DNA of 64,000 nt from Leptospira soteropolitanensis (GCF_026151655.1 NZ_JAMQPN010000006.1:186001-250000); one strand, 5' to 3'. Shown: positions 8,911 through 19,811, counted from the stretch's first letter. Notes: generated by a model not told the origin, from the sequence alone. Made by a program: numbers and translations.

Positions 8911-10851
8911 ATGTTCTCACGGAAAAAGCCTTTAGGGCTCCTTCTCCTAGGAGTAAGCTTTCTTCTCCCTCCCCCTCTCCCAGCCTTTCCTCTATCCATC
9001 GAAGAATCTAAAAACTATAGAGATATAGGGAAATACTTTGAATATGTTATCGTTCCCGAAAGAGAGTCCAGTTTGGACCGGGTATTGAGAGAGGATACCT
9101 TCTGGAGGCCCAATCCAAAGGCAACAATCTCTTTTCCTAGGGTTAAAAACCCCTTATGGCTTCGAATCACACTCATCCATTACGGAAACTTACCCCATAC
9201 ATTTTTTTTACACTTCTCAAGTCCGGTGGTGGATGTTTTTGAACTCCACAGCCAAGTCAAAGGGAAATGGGTCACACAAGTATCGGGAGAACAAGTCCTT
9301 CAAAGAAATAAACCAATATATTCTCATATACCTGCATTTCCAATCACACTGTCTCCGGATGAAACAAGAACAATCTACGTAAAAATAAATTCTGCAAATC
9401 CTATCTTTAACTTCGTTTCAGTCTATAACTCTCGCAGTTTCATCGCCTTTTCCAAAAAACAGGATATATTTTTTGCTGCCTATTTCGGCGCAGGATTTAT
9501 GATGTTTTTGTTTAGTTTATTTTTAGCGAATACCTTACGTTACAGGAAATTTTTTTATTACTTCTTTTACTTAGCAACAGTACTTTTAATCAATTCCTTT
9601 TCTACCGGCTTCATGCAATATGTTGAAATTGGAAATTCACACACATGGAAAAACTATCTTTTTCCAATCACGATTTATCTAACATCAGTGTTTGGGTTGT
9701 TATTCACTATTGAATTTTTAGAAACAGAAAAAAATTTTCCCAAGGCAACTAAATTAACAAGAGGATTTATACTTCTATTTATTTCCCTAATATTCTCAAT
9801 TTTCTTTTTAGAATTAAGAAACTTCATTCAGTTAGGTGTAACACTAGTAATCATTCCAATTTTATTAGCTTTATCAATTTCTTTGATGGCACTTTTCAAA
9901 AGTAAGAAAAAACTAGAAGTAATTCTCTTTTTATTCGCCTTTGGATCTATCCTTATTGGTGCTGCATTAAATTCACTAACAGTTCAGGGTTTAATTCGAC
10001 CGATACATATATCGTCTTATTCTCTGCCCTTAGGTTCAGCTATAGAAGTTTTTTTCCTATCTATGGCATTAGTTCTAAAAGTTTCTGATTACAGAAAGGC
10101 GACAGAAGAAAAACAAGAAATTGATTTACAAATGAAGATCGCTCAAAAACTACAAAACGGCCTTCTACCCCAAAAACGAACTCATGCGAATGGGCATGCT
10201 TTAGGATTTAGATTTTCACCTGCTTCGGATATAGGTGGTGACTTTGTACAAATCATTGTTAAAGATAATGAGATTGGTTTATTTTTAAGTGATGTTTCAG
10301 GTCACGGAATTCCTGCAGCAATGATTGCCTCAATGGCAAAAGTTTCCCTACAAATCTGGAATGATTCTTTGGATAAACCTGCTTATGCGGCAGAAAGAAT
10401 TAGGTTGTCTCTACTTAGTTCCCTCTCAGGTCACTTCCTAAGTGCCTTCTTTGTTTATTTAAACCCGAAAGAAAAAATCCTTAAAATTGCAAATGCCGGA
10501 CACCTTCCGATGATTTATTTAGATCGCATGGGAAACTTAGAACATATCACTAGTTATGGAAGGGCGATCAATGAATACATTGAATCACAAATCATTGAAA
10601 AAACACTACCCCTTCCCGACTCAGGAACATTGGTACTATTTACGGATGGTGTCATCGAAGCAAGGAATGCCACCACAGGAGAGTTATTTGGAGAAGAAAG
10701 ATTTTTTAATCTCCTCCAAAAGTTAAAAGAAAAGGACCCACAAACTATTTGCGATCAAGTAATTAACGAAGTAGAAAAATTTCAAAAATCGAAAAGATCT
10801 GATGACGACATTACCATATTGGCAATTTCTTTAGAAAAAAATCCTATTTAG
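8911..10851 (+). CDS. 7TM-DISM receptor with SpoIIE/PP2C serine phosphatase domain
   Basis: Membrane receptor phosphatase. From ATG 8911 (646 residues) it has a signal peptide (LLLLGVSFLLPPPLPAFP), a periplasmic DISMED2-type beta-sandwich (about 25-170, with NPLWLRITL and the TIYVKI pattern), seven membrane spans (about 180-390), then a PP2C/RsbU-like domain: IAQKLQNGLLPQK, DIGGDF, SDVSGHGIPAAMIASM, NAGHLPMIY, LFTDGVIEA and DDDITILAI, which supply the metal-binding aspartates. Such enzymes dephosphorylate anti-anti-sigma (STAS) proteins in partner switching; no STAS or anti-sigma gene is adjacent. An upstream ATG at 8815 is in frame but would put 32 residues before the signal peptide. The gene ends 8 bases inside the convergent kinase gene. 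Confidence 0.9.
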   Translation: MFSRKKPLGLLLLGVSFLLPPPLPAFPLSIEESKNYRDIGKYFEYVIVPERESSLDRVLREDTFWRPNPKATISFPRVKNPLWLRITLIHYGNLPHTFFLHFSSPVVDVFELHSQVKGKWVTQVSGEQVLQRNKPIYSHIPAFPITLSPDETRTIYVKINSANPIFNFVSVYNSRSFIAFSKKQDIFFAAYFGAGFMMFLFSLFLANTLRYRKFFYYFFYLATVLLINSFSTGFMQYVEIGNSHTWKNYLFPITIYLTSVFGLLFTIEFLETEKNFPKATKLTRGFILLFISLIFSIFFLELRNFIQLGVTLVIIPILLALSISLMALFKSKKKLEVILFLFAFGSILIGAALNSLTVQGLIRPIHISSYSLPLGSAIEVFFLSMALVLKVSDYRKATEEKQEIDLQMKIAQKLQNGLLPQKRTHANGHALGFRFSPASDIGGDFVQIIVKDNEIGLFLSDVSGHGIPAAMIASMAKVSLQIWNDSLDKPAYAAERIRLSLLSSLSGHFLSAFFVYLNPKEKILKIANAGHLPMIYLDRMGNLEHITSYGRAINEYIESQIIEKTLPLPDSGTLVLFTDGVIEARNATTGELFGEERFFNLLQKLKEKDPQTICDQVINEVEKFQKSKRSDDDITILAISLEKNPI

Positions 10852-13018
10852 AAATCCAATGAGTTAATTTTTTGTGTAATTCATTTGGATAAAACGGTTT
10901 GGATATAAAATCATTCATTCCAACTGCATGGATTTTATCCTGAGTTTCCAATTGTGCCGAAGCTGTTAATGCAATGATCGGAATTTTCGACCAAAGAGAA
11001 TTGGCTCTAATACGTTTTGTTGTCATATACCCGTCCATATTGGGCATATGTAGATCCATTAAGATCAAATCAAATTTTTCATTTACCAACTTACTTAATA
11101 CTTCTTCTCCATCTGAGGCTTCCTCACATTCAATTCCCCAGCGCTTCAAAAATCGAATCACGATGGACCTGTTGATTTCAATATCATCTGCAATCAAAAC
11201 TCTTTTCCCTGACAAGTCAGAAGATACTTTTAAGGAATGATTTTTTCTTAATGAATTTGTTTTTCCAATTTTACATGGAAAAGTAAAAGAAAATTTGGAT
11301 CCTTTACCTAACTCCGACTCCAATTCGAGATTTCCTTGCATTAGTTCCGCAAGGCCTTTAGAAATGGCTAACCCAAGCCCTGAGCCACCATATTTTCTAG
11401 TTGTATCTCCGCTGGCCTGAGTGAATTTTTCAAAAACAAACTTAAGTTTGTCGGGTCCAATCCCAATCCCAGTATCTTCCACTTCAAATCGAATGACCAC
11501 ATGGTTTTCCGTCTGGGAAACTAAAATAACACGAAGAATGATTTTACCTTCCTTCGTAAACTTGATTGCATTCGATAAAAGATTATTGAGGACTTGTAAC
11601 AAACGAGTAGGATCGAAACAAATATATTCTGGTAGATTCGAATCAACTTCGGTTTGAAATTCCAAGAGCTGTTCTTTGGCTTTTATCTCAAAAGAAGAAG
11701 AAACTGAACCGATTAAATCTTTGAGATTAAAATCAATTTCTTCAATAACAATCATCCTTTCTTCGATTTTATTAAAATCCAGTATATCATTGATCAAAGT
11801 AAGAAGTGTTTCACTCGAAAATCTTAAGTTCTTTAAGTAATCAACTTGCTCCGGTTTGGGATTATCTTCCATTAACCACAAAGAAAGACCGATCACCGCA
11901 TTCAAAGGAGTCCGAAGTTCATGACTCATGTTAGAAAGAAACTCCGACTTAGCACGGTTTGCTTCTTCTGCACGAACTCGAGATTCAATCAACTCTCGTT
12001 CATATAAAACCATTTGTGAAATATCAAGAGATACTGAACGAGATTGTAACATTTCATTATTTTTTCCATAAATGGCGGTTGCTGATACGTTCAGAAACAA
12101 TGACCTGCCATCTTTACGAATCACTTCAAATCTTAAATTATCAACTTGCCCAGTTTTTTTAAATATAACAAAATTTTGAAAGAACACCTCCCGACTTTCC
12201 TCTGTTAATAGGTCTGGCCATTTAACTTTTCCAAGCAATTCTTCTTCTGAATAACCGAGCCATTCCCTTTGAGTTTTATTGATTTTTACCAAATATCCTT
12301 TAGAATCTAAACTGTGAAAACCCACTGGTGAATTCTGATACAAATCGTCGATTTCAAATAAACGATCCTCTATCAATTCCTTTTCAAGAATGATTTGTGC
12401 ATTTCTTTTTAATACAAAAATCATCCATATGATAAATATAGATAAGATAAAAAACAAACCGCCAGATAAAGAGATTAAACGAATTGTATACTCACGACTC
12501 TGTTCCCTTTCAAAATTTTCTTTTTCTGATTTTTTTTTCAAAAGAGATTGAACTTCACTCCGAAATACATCCATCCTTCTTTTGCTTTCCAGAAATTCTT
12601 TTATTTGAGGTCGCTTCGTAGGAAAGTTTTCGATAAAATTTTGAATCCATACCAATTTTGATTGTTTAGAGTGTATGATAGATTCTAGGTCTTTTTGATA
12701 AGAAGGTTCGCAGTTTTTGCTGAGAAATTTTTCCGCAATCATCATTTGATTTAAGGATTTTCTGTATGGCTCTAAAAAATCAGGATTCCCTTCCGTAAGA
12801 AGATAACCGCGTACACCGGTTTCGGCATCTTTCAAATATGACGCATAGTCGCTTAAGATAGAATTCCAAAGAGTTTTCTCTTCAAAGTTGATTCGATCGA
12901 TTCGACTTTCATATATTTGATAGAAGAAAAAAAAGCTAGAACAGAAAAGTAAACCAAGAAGTCCCCATAGGAATCCTAAATAAAAAGATTCGAAGTGCTT
13001 TCTTAGAAAGTATTTCAT
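10844..13018 (-). CDS. Hybrid sensor histidine kinase (CHASE3, PAS, HisKA, HATPase, receiver)
   Basis: The 724-residue protein has an N-terminal membrane span (about 14-36), a periplasmic helical CHASE3-like domain (about 40-180, with DAETGVRGYLLTEGNPDFLEP), a second span (about 182-205), a PAS domain (about 225-340), HisKA with the phospho-accepting His in FLSNMSHELRTPLNAV, HATPase_c with NAIKF, DTGIGI and GGSGLGLAIS, and a C-terminal receiver with DD, MDLHMPNMDG (Asp acceptor) and SKPF Lys. All catalytic motifs are intact. CHASE3 domains sense extracytoplasmic signals of unknown chemistry. It lies downstream of another kinase gene on the same strand, with a 43-base gap, and probably belongs to the transcription unit starting near 15.9 or 18.4 kb. 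Its output partner is not evident. Confidence 0.93.
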   Translation of the reverse strand: MKYFLRKHFESFYLGFLWGLLGLLFCSSFFFFYQIYESRIDRINFEEKTLWNSILSDYASYLKDAETGVRGYLLTEGNPDFLEPYRKSLNQMMIAEKFLSKNCEPSYQKDLESIIHSKQSKLVWIQNFIENFPTKRPQIKEFLESKRRMDVFRSEVQSLLKKKSEKENFEREQSREYTIRLISLSGGLFFILSIFIIWMIFVLKRNAQIILEKELIEDRLFEIDDLYQNSPVGFHSLDSKGYLVKINKTQREWLGYSEEELLGKVKWPDLLTEESREVFFQNFVIFKKTGQVDNLRFEVIRKDGRSLFLNVSATAIYGKNNEMLQSRSVSLDISQMVLYERELIESRVRAEEANRAKSEFLSNMSHELRTPLNAVIGLSLWLMEDNPKPEQVDYLKNLRFSSETLLTLINDILDFNKIEERMIVIEEIDFNLKDLIGSVSSSFEIKAKEQLLEFQTEVDSNLPEYICFDPTRLLQVLNNLLSNAIKFTKEGKIILRVILVSQTENHVVIRFEVEDTGIGIGPDKLKFVFEKFTQASGDTTRKYGGSGLGLAISKGLAELMQGNLELESELGKGSKFSFTFPCKIGKTNSLRKNHSLKVSSDLSGKRVLIADDIEINRSIVIRFLKRWGIECEEASDGEEVLSKLVNEKFDLILMDLHMPNMDGYMTTKRIRANSLWSKIPIIALTASAQLETQDKIHAVGMNDFISKPFYPNELHKKLTHWISK

Positions 13019-13061
13019 GCAACCAATTTAATTAATGAAACAAAGTCAATTTGTCAATTGA

Positions 13062-14987
13062 TTAAACCATTGCCTTCCATGCTGGAAAATATAAGTCAAA
13101 TTCAGTTCCAATTCCTACTTCGGAATTAGCAAGAATGGTTCCTCCCATTTTTACCATGATTCCATAAATAATTGGTAGTCCTAAACCGGTCCCCTTTCCA
13201 CCTTTTGTGGTAAAAAACGGATCGAAAATTTTTTCAATGATTTCACGAGGGATTCCCGAGCCATTATCAGCAAAACCTAATTTCCAGTATTCGGTATTTT
13301 TCATAAATCCAACATGAAGTAATTCTGACTTTTCATACAAAACTTTTAAAAGCGAAATGGTAATCTTTGGATTTGATACATCTTGCAAAGCAAATACTGC
13401 ATTTTCATATAAATTAGAAAGGATCTGAAAAATTTGAATCGGATCTGCATTAACAAATGCAGGTTCATTTCCCAAATCTGTAAACAAAGTGATTCGATTT
13501 GAAGATACACTTCTCACTTCCTGTAAAACCTGTAGTAAATGTTCCCGCAAATCTAATTGTTTCGAAATAGAATTATCAATTTTTGAATACGTTAAAATCT
13601 GTTGGATTAAATTTTTTGCTCGATCTAGAGACTTGGATATTCCTTCAATGGCTGGCAAAGATTTTTGAATTGCCTCGTTTGTTTCACCTTTCGACCATTC
13701 TGAATTTAAGTAAGATACATAGGCCATCATTGGTGTTAGAAGATTGTTGAAATCATGTGCAATCCCACCAGCAAAAGTACCAAGAGCTTCTAATTTTTGC
13801 GATTGGGCATATGCTCGTTCCAAAACAATTTTTTCAGTAATATCTTTTGCTTCGAGTACAATGTATAAAATTTTTCCTGAAGGATCTGTCAGAGAATAAA
13901 AATCGCAATCGAAGTATTTTTCTCGACCATCTAACAATATATAACTAACAAATACTTCAAAATTCTGATTTTTTAATGCCAGCTTCATTCCATAGGTTAA
14001 TTTCTTTTTTGATTCTTCATCTGAATTTGAAAAAATGGAACGAATTAATTCTAAACCCTGCACATCGGTTTCATCTCTTTCAAAGGACAAAACAGCCATA
14101 CGGTTCATACGAATCACATGACCTTGCAAATCCAATAGGAAAATCGCTTGTGAAGAATTATTAAAAATACCTTTAAATAATTGTTCGTTGAGTTGGATGG
14201 AATGTTCTAATTCAGAAAGATCGGATATATCATGTATGGTACCAAAAATACGAAAACGTGAATCCTCAAATCTTTCTGCTTCCAACCAAAGATTAACTTT
14301 TTTTTTGCCCGTATTTGTATTCAGTGTAACAATCATTTCTTTCGAGTGATTGTCTCTTAAAAGTTCTTCCCATACTACCGTAATGTGATCTTGTTCTGAT
14401 TGGTCTAATAAGGACCAAACCTTTTCCATGAGTGGAATTTCACTGAAATCAAATCCCAAAATTCGATATAACTCTAACGACCATAAGGTGTTTTTCTCGG
14501 GAAAAATCACTTCAAAATGACCAAGATGGGAAATCTTCTGTGAACGAGTTAACAACTCCTCGCCATGTACCAACATGTCCCAAGCTTTTTTTTGCGATAC
14601 TTTAAGTCGATAGGCTTCCAGCTCACGATTGACAACAAACGGAAGTTTGATGATGGAAGATTTTGGTAAAAATTCTGCGGCACCCAAATTCAGAAATTCA
14701 GAAGCTGCATCCTCTGGAAGAAATTCTGTGACTAAAATTACTGGTAAATCAGGATTAATTTCTTTTACTCTAGTGATGACATAACGCCCATCAAAGTCAG
14801 GAAGATAAAAATCGGAAATCACTATGTCCCAAGTTTCGTCCGCAAGTCTTTGTTCAAATTCCGCCTTCCATTCAGCTCTTTCGGGAAAAATGGAAAACCC
14901 AAAATTTTGAAGAACCGATACAATCGCTTTGTAAGAAGCAAGAGAATCTTCAACAATCAAAACATTGAGTTTCTTTTGAATATCCAT
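13062..14987 (-). CDS. Soluble hybrid histidine kinase (receiver, PAS, PAS, HisKA, HATPase)
   Basis: There is no membrane span in the 641 residues, so it is cytoplasmic. An N-terminal receiver (about 8-125) has the acidic pocket in LIVEDS and the acceptor Asp in [12 protein letters not shown], with LPKS as the Lys region. Two PAS-like regions follow (about 155-260 and 275-385). The HisKA box is of the [11 protein letters not shown] type, and HATPase_c has [27 protein letters not shown] receiver at the N-terminus means it may act downstream of another kinase in a phosphorelay. The upstream patatin-like gene stops 6 bases before its start, and another hybrid kinase follows, so the three are probably co-transcribed. 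Confidence 0.93.
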   Translation of the reverse strand: MDIQKKLNVLIVEDSLASYKAIVSVLQNFGFSIFPERAEWKAEFEQRLADETWDIVISDFYLPDFDGRYVITRVKEINPDLPVILVTEFLPEDAASEFLNLGAAEFLPKSSIIKLPFVVNRELEAYRLKVSQKKAWDMLVHGEELLTRSQKISHLGHFEVIFPEKNTLWSLELYRILGFDFSEIPLMEKVWSLLDQSEQDHITVVWEELLRDNHSKEMIVTLNTNTGKKKVNLWLEAERFEDSRFRIFGTIHDISDLSELEHSIQLNEQLFKGIFNNSSQAIFLLDLQGHVIRMNRMAVLSFERDETDVQGLELIRSIFSNSDEESKKKLTYGMKLALKNQNFEVFVSYILLDGREKYFDCDFYSLTDPSGKILYIVLEAKDITEKIVLERAYAQSQKLEALGTFAGGIAHDFNNLLTPMMAYVSYLNSEWSKGETNEAIQKSLPAIEGISKSLDRAKNLIQQILTYSKIDNSISKQLDLREHLLQVLQEVRSVSSNRITLFTDLGNEPAFVNADPIQIFQILSNLYENAVFALQDVSNPKITISLLKVLYEKSELLHVGFMKNTEYWKLGFADNGSGIPREIIEKIFDPFFTTKGGKGTGLGLPIIYGIMVKMGGTILANSEVGIGTEFDLYFPAWKAMV

Positions 14988-14993
14988 AGAATA

Positions 14994-15860
14994 TTATTGA
15001 TTGAAAAAACCAAATATTGGTAATTCCAAATCACCTAAAATTTCAGCTTTATGTCTGTAGGCAGTTCCACGACCTTCTGCAAGGGCAAACTTACCTTTAG
15101 AAAAATCATTGGGAGATAAATAAGGAGTATTGGTTTCTAATCGAATGAGTTTTTTCCCCTTTTCTTTTGCTAATAAAGATTTTAAATCTTCTGATTCCGA
15201 TTCTATGATCTGAACAGATGCATCTAACGCGCGCTTCATTGTATTTTTACTCATAGGTCTATGATTGTTAATTTGGTGTATCACAATTCTATCAATACTT
15301 GGATCTAAAATTAATTCTTTAATTGGTTCGCCGTCCCCAATGCCACCATCCAAAAACTCTTGCCCCTGAAATTCCTGCACTTCATATAGAAAAGGAAAAG
15401 CAATTGAAGCCATCACTGCATCTAGAACATTCCCTTCCGTAATTAATTCTCTTTTGTTTTTAGAAAGGTTCGATACTGCAATTCCCAATTTAATCGATAA
15501 ATCAGAGAACTTTTTATTTCCTAGATAGGGATATAAAATTTCGCGCGTGGCCTTACCAGTCAGAACTCCGCTATATCCATTGAGTCCCTTTTTGAATAAA
15601 CGTCCGAGCATAGTCAAAGAATTCCCTTCCCAAAAATCCTTTTTCTTTAATCCCAAAACGAGGGATTCAAAATCTACCATCTCTCGCCCAGTGGCATACA
15701 AAGCGCCGATCATTGCTCCAGAGCTAGATCCTGTAACAATGGCAGGTTTAAATCCAATTTCTTGTAACCCGCGCACAAAACCCGTGTGTGCAAAAAAACC
15801 AAAAAAGGCAGATTTCAAACAAAGGGCAGAATACTTTTTAGGAAAAAAAAGTTCAATCAT
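14994..15860 (-). CDS. Patatin-like phospholipase (RssA/NTE type)
   Basis: A 288-residue lipid acyl hydrolase of the patatin family with a Ser-Asp dyad. The nucleophile elbow is GSSSG (near residue 45) within AIVTGSSSGAMIGALYATG, and the catalytic Asp is in FLDGGIGDGEP (near 172). The usual glycine-rich oxyanion-hole segment (GGG.RG) is replaced by KSAFFGFFAHTGFVRGL, so activity should be tested rather than assumed. There is no signal peptide, pointing to a cytoplasmic or inner-membrane-associated enzyme. It lies 37 bases after the cation ATPase gene and 6 bases before a kinase gene, an operon-like arrangement. Substrate and link to the kinases are unknown. Confidence 0.88.
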   Translation of the reverse strand: MIELFFPKKYSALCLKSAFFGFFAHTGFVRGLQEIGFKPAIVTGSSSGAMIGALYATGREMVDFESLVLGLKKKDFWEGNSLTMLGRLFKKGLNGYSGVLTGKATREILYPYLGNKKFSDLSIKLGIAVSNLSKNKRELITEGNVLDAVMASIAFPFLYEVQEFQGQEFLDGGIGDGEPIKELILDPSIDRIVIHQINNHRPMSKNTMKRALDASVQIIESESEDLKSLLAKEKGKKLIRLETNTPYLSPNDFSKGKFALAEGRGTAYRHKAEILGDLELPIFGFFNQ

Positions 15861-15897
15861 ATGGTTTTACTAAGTTTAGATTCCTATGATTACTATG

Positions 15898-18408
15898 TCA
15901 GCTACGAAGTGATTTGGAAACCAAAACTTTTGTCATATCGTAAAACAAAACTCCGACAAAAGCAACCAGTATCGCTGTTGAAAACTGCAGGAAATTAAGT
16001 GGCACAAATCGAAACATTGAGTTCATTCCCGGCAAATACATAGACAACATAAGCACTCCGATCGTTCCTGAAAAAACATAACGAATGGTTTGATTGGGAA
16101 TTCTCATTCTACTCCACATGGATTCATGTAAAGATCGATTCGCAAGGATTAAGAACAAATTCGAAAATACTAATGTAACAAAAGTGGCAGTGCTGACTAC
16201 TTTCGGAGAAGAATTCCCTTTTAGAAATAATTCGGTGATCCAATAGGAAGAAACAACTGAAAATAAAGAAAAGGCACCTTGGATCAAAGAATTAATGAAT
16301 AATTCTCGATCTAACAATGGCTCCGATGTTTCTCGTGGTTTCCTCTTCATAAGATCAGACTCAGCAGACTCTCTTTCAAAAACGATCGTACATGTAGGAT
16401 CGATTACCATTTCCATAAATACTATATGGATGGCCGATAAAACAACGATCGGCCAATCGAAGATGATTGGGAAAAATGTTATACCTACAATAGGTATATG
16501 AACACCGATGAGGTAACCCAAAGCTTTTTTTAAATTATCAAAAATCTGTCTTCCTATGCGAACAGACTCTAATATGGATGAAAAAGAATCATCTAACAAA
16601 ACGATATCGGCAGCTTCACGAGCTACATCTGTTCCGCGTTCTCCCATTGCAACACCAATGTTTGCTGTGCGTAATGCCGGAGCATCATTCACTCCGTCTC
16701 CAGTCATGGCCACTATCTCGCCATCAGCTTTTAACATTCGAACAATTTTCCATTTATCTTCAGGACTTACACGAGAAAAAATATTACACTTACGAATTAC
16801 TTTTTGCATTTCTACTTCGCTAAGATTGGAAAATTCTTTTCCTGTATAAACTAGATGGGATTCCTTTAATCCAATTTGGTCTGCTATGTTTTTTGCTGTC
16901 TCAGGATAGTCTCCCGTAATCATGATCACTCGAATTCCTGATTCGTATGCAGTTTTTACCGCAAGCGGTACAATCTCTCGAATCGGATCCAAAAATGCGA
17001 GAAGACCATAAAAGCGAAACTTAGCTTGTTTTCTTTCTTCGGGAATTTCTAGCGACGGGGATTCTGATTTAGCGACACCAAGCACTCGAAATCCTTGTTT
17101 TGCTAGTTCATTTGTTTTCTGTGTCCATAATTCCAAATCTGATCCAGTAAAACTGCATAAATCAAAAACTGCCTCAGGTGACCCTTTTGCATAACTCACA
17201 TAAAACTCACCGTCTTTTAGAACACGAACCATTGTTAAATGGTCTGGAGACAATGGAAAATCTCTAACTGATAATAACGCTGAGTCCTCTTTTTTTTCTA
17301 ACAGGTCCCAACAATCCGAGATGGCAATATCCATCGGATCAAAACTGGGATGTTTGGAAGCACAATAAGCTATATGAAGTAATTCTTTTGTTTCATCCGA
17401 CTGTTTCGTTTTTGGATTTAATTCGCATGTCTCCGATTTTGTTACAACAAACCCGACTTTCATTTTATTCTGAGTGATTGTGCCAGTTTTATCAGAACAA
17501 AGAACTGTAGCAGCACCTAAAGTTTCAATAATAGAAGACCGTCTAACTAAAACCTTTTTAGTGCTTAACCTAAAAGCACCTAACGCAAAAAATATGGTCA
17601 TAACCAAAGGTAATTCTTCTGGCATCAAGCCAATGGCTAAAGTAAGTCCCGAAAGTAAACCCTGTAACCACTGGCTTCTGGCAATCCCAAAATAAAGAGC
17701 TAGAATCACACATAAAGATGCGGCAACAATAAATAAATTACGAACTAATCGAGCAACTTCTACTTCGAGTAAAGTTCTACCGACTGTTTCATCAGCAATT
17801 TTACGACCTATTTTACCAATCTCAGTTTGGTTACCAACGGCCGTTACTCGACATACTCCTTCCCCACTAACAACTAAAGATCCACAAAATACTGGACTAG
17901 ATTGAGATTTGGTAACAGGCACAGACTCTCCTGTAAGTAAAGACTCATCACAGGAAAACAATCTGTCTGATATAAGTTCCGCATCTGCAGGAACTCTATC
18001 TCCCTCATTGAGAATTAATAAATCATCAAAAACAACATCCTTTCCTTCAATACGAAGAATTTGCCTGTCGCGAATCACATTTGTTCTTGGACTAGCAAGG
18101 GAACGTAAAGCAGAGATCGCCGTCTCCGTTTTCTTTTCTTGGATAAAAGTGATGGTTATAATTCCGATTACGGAGCATAATAATAGGAGTGCCTCTCCCC
18201 GATCTCCTAGGAGTAAATAAACGATACTTATGGAAATGAGAAGCAGAATCATTGGTTCCATGACCACTCCAAGTAACATCTGGAAGATTCCCTTTTTTTT
18301 GGAAGAGCTGATCTCATTGGCACCATACTTTGTACGGTTTTTTCTAACCTGTTCTTGGGTTAATCCCATAAGGATGTATTCAGAGATTTGTTTTGGTATT
18401 GAAGGCAT
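15898..18408 (-). CDS. P-type cation-transporting ATPase (P2, Ca2+-ATPase-like)
   Basis: An 836-residue ion pump with the complete P-type architecture: N-terminal cation-ATPase segment (about 10-60), actuator loop with TGES (LLTGESVPV), phosphorylation site CSDKTGTIT (near residue 310), hinge MTGDGVNDAPAL, and about ten membrane spans. The membrane motif GLMPEELPLVMTIFF, with PEELP, is of the P2 type that includes Ca2+ and Mn2+ pumps; the exact ion is not certain. Unlike the MgtA remnant at 43.4-44.9 kb, this pump is intact. It heads a same-strand run with the patatin-like and kinase genes, and is divergent from the secernin-like gene, with about 50 bases between them. Confidence 0.92.
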   Translation of the reverse strand: MPSIPKQISEYILMGLTQEQVRKNRTKYGANEISSSKKKGIFQMLLGVVMEPMILLLISISIVYLLLGDRGEALLLLCSVIGIITITFIQEKKTETAISALRSLASPRTNVIRDRQILRIEGKDVVFDDLLILNEGDRVPADAELISDRLFSCDESLLTGESVPVTKSQSSPVFCGSLVVSGEGVCRVTAVGNQTEIGKIGRKIADETVGRTLLEVEVARLVRNLFIVAASLCVILALYFGIARSQWLQGLLSGLTLAIGLMPEELPLVMTIFFALGAFRLSTKKVLVRRSSIIETLGAATVLCSDKTGTITQNKMKVGFVVTKSETCELNPKTKQSDETKELLHIAYCASKHPSFDPMDIAISDCWDLLEKKEDSALLSVRDFPLSPDHLTMVRVLKDGEFYVSYAKGSPEAVFDLCSFTGSDLELWTQKTNELAKQGFRVLGVAKSESPSLEIPEERKQAKFRFYGLLAFLDPIREIVPLAVKTAYESGIRVIMITGDYPETAKNIADQIGLKESHLVYTGKEFSNLSEVEMQKVIRKCNIFSRVSPEDKWKIVRMLKADGEIVAMTGDGVNDAPALRTANIGVAMGERGTDVAREAADIVLLDDSFSSILESVRIGRQIFDNLKKALGYLIGVHIPIVGITFFPIIFDWPIVVLSAIHIVFMEMVIDPTCTIVFERESAESDLMKRKPRETSEPLLDRELFINSLIQGAFSLFSVVSSYWITELFLKGNSSPKVVSTATFVTLVFSNLFLILANRSLHESMWSRMRIPNQTIRYVFSGTIGVLMLSMYLPGMNSMFRFVPLNFLQFSTAILVAFVGVLFYDMTKVLVSKSLRS

Positions 18409-18461
18409 ATTCTTTTTGATTTGGTCTTGTATTTTAATAGAATTCTGTTTAACATTCTAGA

Positions 18462-19811
18462 ATGTGCGATACATCTCTTGCCACTGAAAAATTTACTAAG
18501 ACTCAAAAAAGAATCTTTGCCAAAAACTCGGATCGCGAACCAAACGAAGCACAATCCATACTCCACGTCCCTCGTTTTGAACATGAAAAAGGTTCCTTAT
18601 TACGCACAACTTTTATAGAAATTCCTCAAACTCCTGTTACATACGAAGTATTTTTAAGTAAACCCTTCCATATGTGGGGGGCCGAAATGGGTGTGAATGA
18701 GTTTGGAGTATGCATCGGAAATGAAGCAGTTTTTACCAATGTAAAAATTCCCAAAAAGAATAACGGTTTAACGGGGATGGACTTAATTCGATTGGCATTG
18801 GAGCGATGTAAGTCTGCTAGAGACGCATTGTTTTTGATTACGGAATTATTAGAAACTTATGGTCAAGATGCTTGTGGTGGATATGAAAATAAGGCCTTCT
18901 TTTACCATAACAGCTTCATCATTGCCGATCGAACGGAAGGTTACGTTTTAGAAACCGCAGATAAATTCTGGGTAGCAAAAAAAATAGATTCTTTTTATGC
19001 CATTTCAAATGGACTTACCATTGGCTCCGACTTTGAATATTCCTCTCCAAACCTCATTGACAAGTTAAGAAAAAAATCCAATAAAGAATTTTCTTTCAAA
19101 GATCATTTCAGTGATCATTTTTACACTTACATGAGCCATTGCCAAGACAGAAGAAATTTACATGAGAAAACGGCAGAGAGTTTAGAAAAAGAAACAGAAC
19201 GTTATACAATCAAACAAGCAATGGAAACTTTAAGAACACATTCGATTGAGATTGATGAATTCGAACCTTCTTCTTCATCAATGAAATCACTTTGTTTGCA
19301 TGCAACAGGACCAACCACACCCAATCAAACCAATGGCAGCCTAATCGTAGAATGGGATACATCAGAAACAAACCAAGATCCCCTTCGCGTATTATATACA
19401 GGGACTTCCACTCCATGCCTTAGTTTGTTTAAACCATTCTATTTTGGTACAAAAAATTTCATAGGATCTTCAAGTTTAACTTCCCATGCAACATATTCAG
19501 AAACCTTATGGTGGTTACACGAATCAATTGCAAGAAAATCAAATTTTGATTACCAAGCGGTGCGGTCAATTTTATTACCATCTTTGATTGGATTACAAGA
19601 TTCCATAATCAATATCTCAAAAGAATTTCTTTCACAACAGAAAAAAGAAGAGGTTCAATGGCGTTTTTTAAAGGATCATGTCAACATTCTAAAGAAAATT
19701 GATGAAGAATTAATTCAGTCTAAAATCGGAAGGAGTCGTTGGCAAAATCCTCTCTTTCAAATTTACTGGTCAGGACAGAATCGGAAACTAAAGATCCCTT
19801 TCTCCAAGTAA
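18462..19811 (+). CDS. Secernin-like hydrolase (peptidase family C69)
   Basis: The 449-residue protein opens MCDTSLATEKFTKTQKRIFAKNSDREPNE, the N-terminal nucleophile signature of secernins and related C69 hydrolases: after Met removal Cys2 becomes both the alpha-amine and nucleophile, and AKNSDR forms part of the active site. Later signatures include MWGAEMGVNEFGVCIGNEAVF and GMDLIRLALERC. The family hydrolyses non-peptide or dipeptide amide bonds; the substrate of bacterial secernins is unknown. A 14-base perfect palindrome, ACATTCTAGAATGT (18452-18465), covers the start codon. The 3' end overlaps the convergent glycerate kinase gene by 24 bases. No signal peptide is seen. Confidence 0.9.
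   Translation: MCDTSLATEKFTKTQKRIFAKNSDREPNEAQSILHVPRFEHEKGSLLRTTFIEIPQTPVTYEVFLSKPFHMWGAEMGVNEFGVCIGNEAVFTNVKIPKKNNGLTGMDLIRLALERCKSARDALFLITELLETYGQDACGGYENKAFFYHNSFIIADRTEGYVLETADKFWVAKKIDSFYAISNGLTIGSDFEYSSPNLIDKLRKKSNKEFSFKDHFSDHFYTYMSHCQDRRNLHEKTAESLEKETERYTIKQAMETLRTHSIEIDEFEPSSSSMKSLCLHATGPTTPNQTNGSLIVEWDTSETNQDPLRVLYTGTSTPCLSLFKPFYFGTKNFIGSSSLTSHATYSETLWWLHESIARKSNFDYQAVRSILLPSLIGLQDSIINISKEFLSQQKKEEVQWRFLKDHVNILKKIDEELIQSKIGRSRWQNPLFQIYWSGQNRKLKIPFSK

Noticed and set aside
18452..18465. Perfect 14-base palindrome over the secernin start codon as an operator
   Set aside because: AT-rich, overlapping a start codon, and without a second copy or adjacent regulator; noted only in the gene entry.
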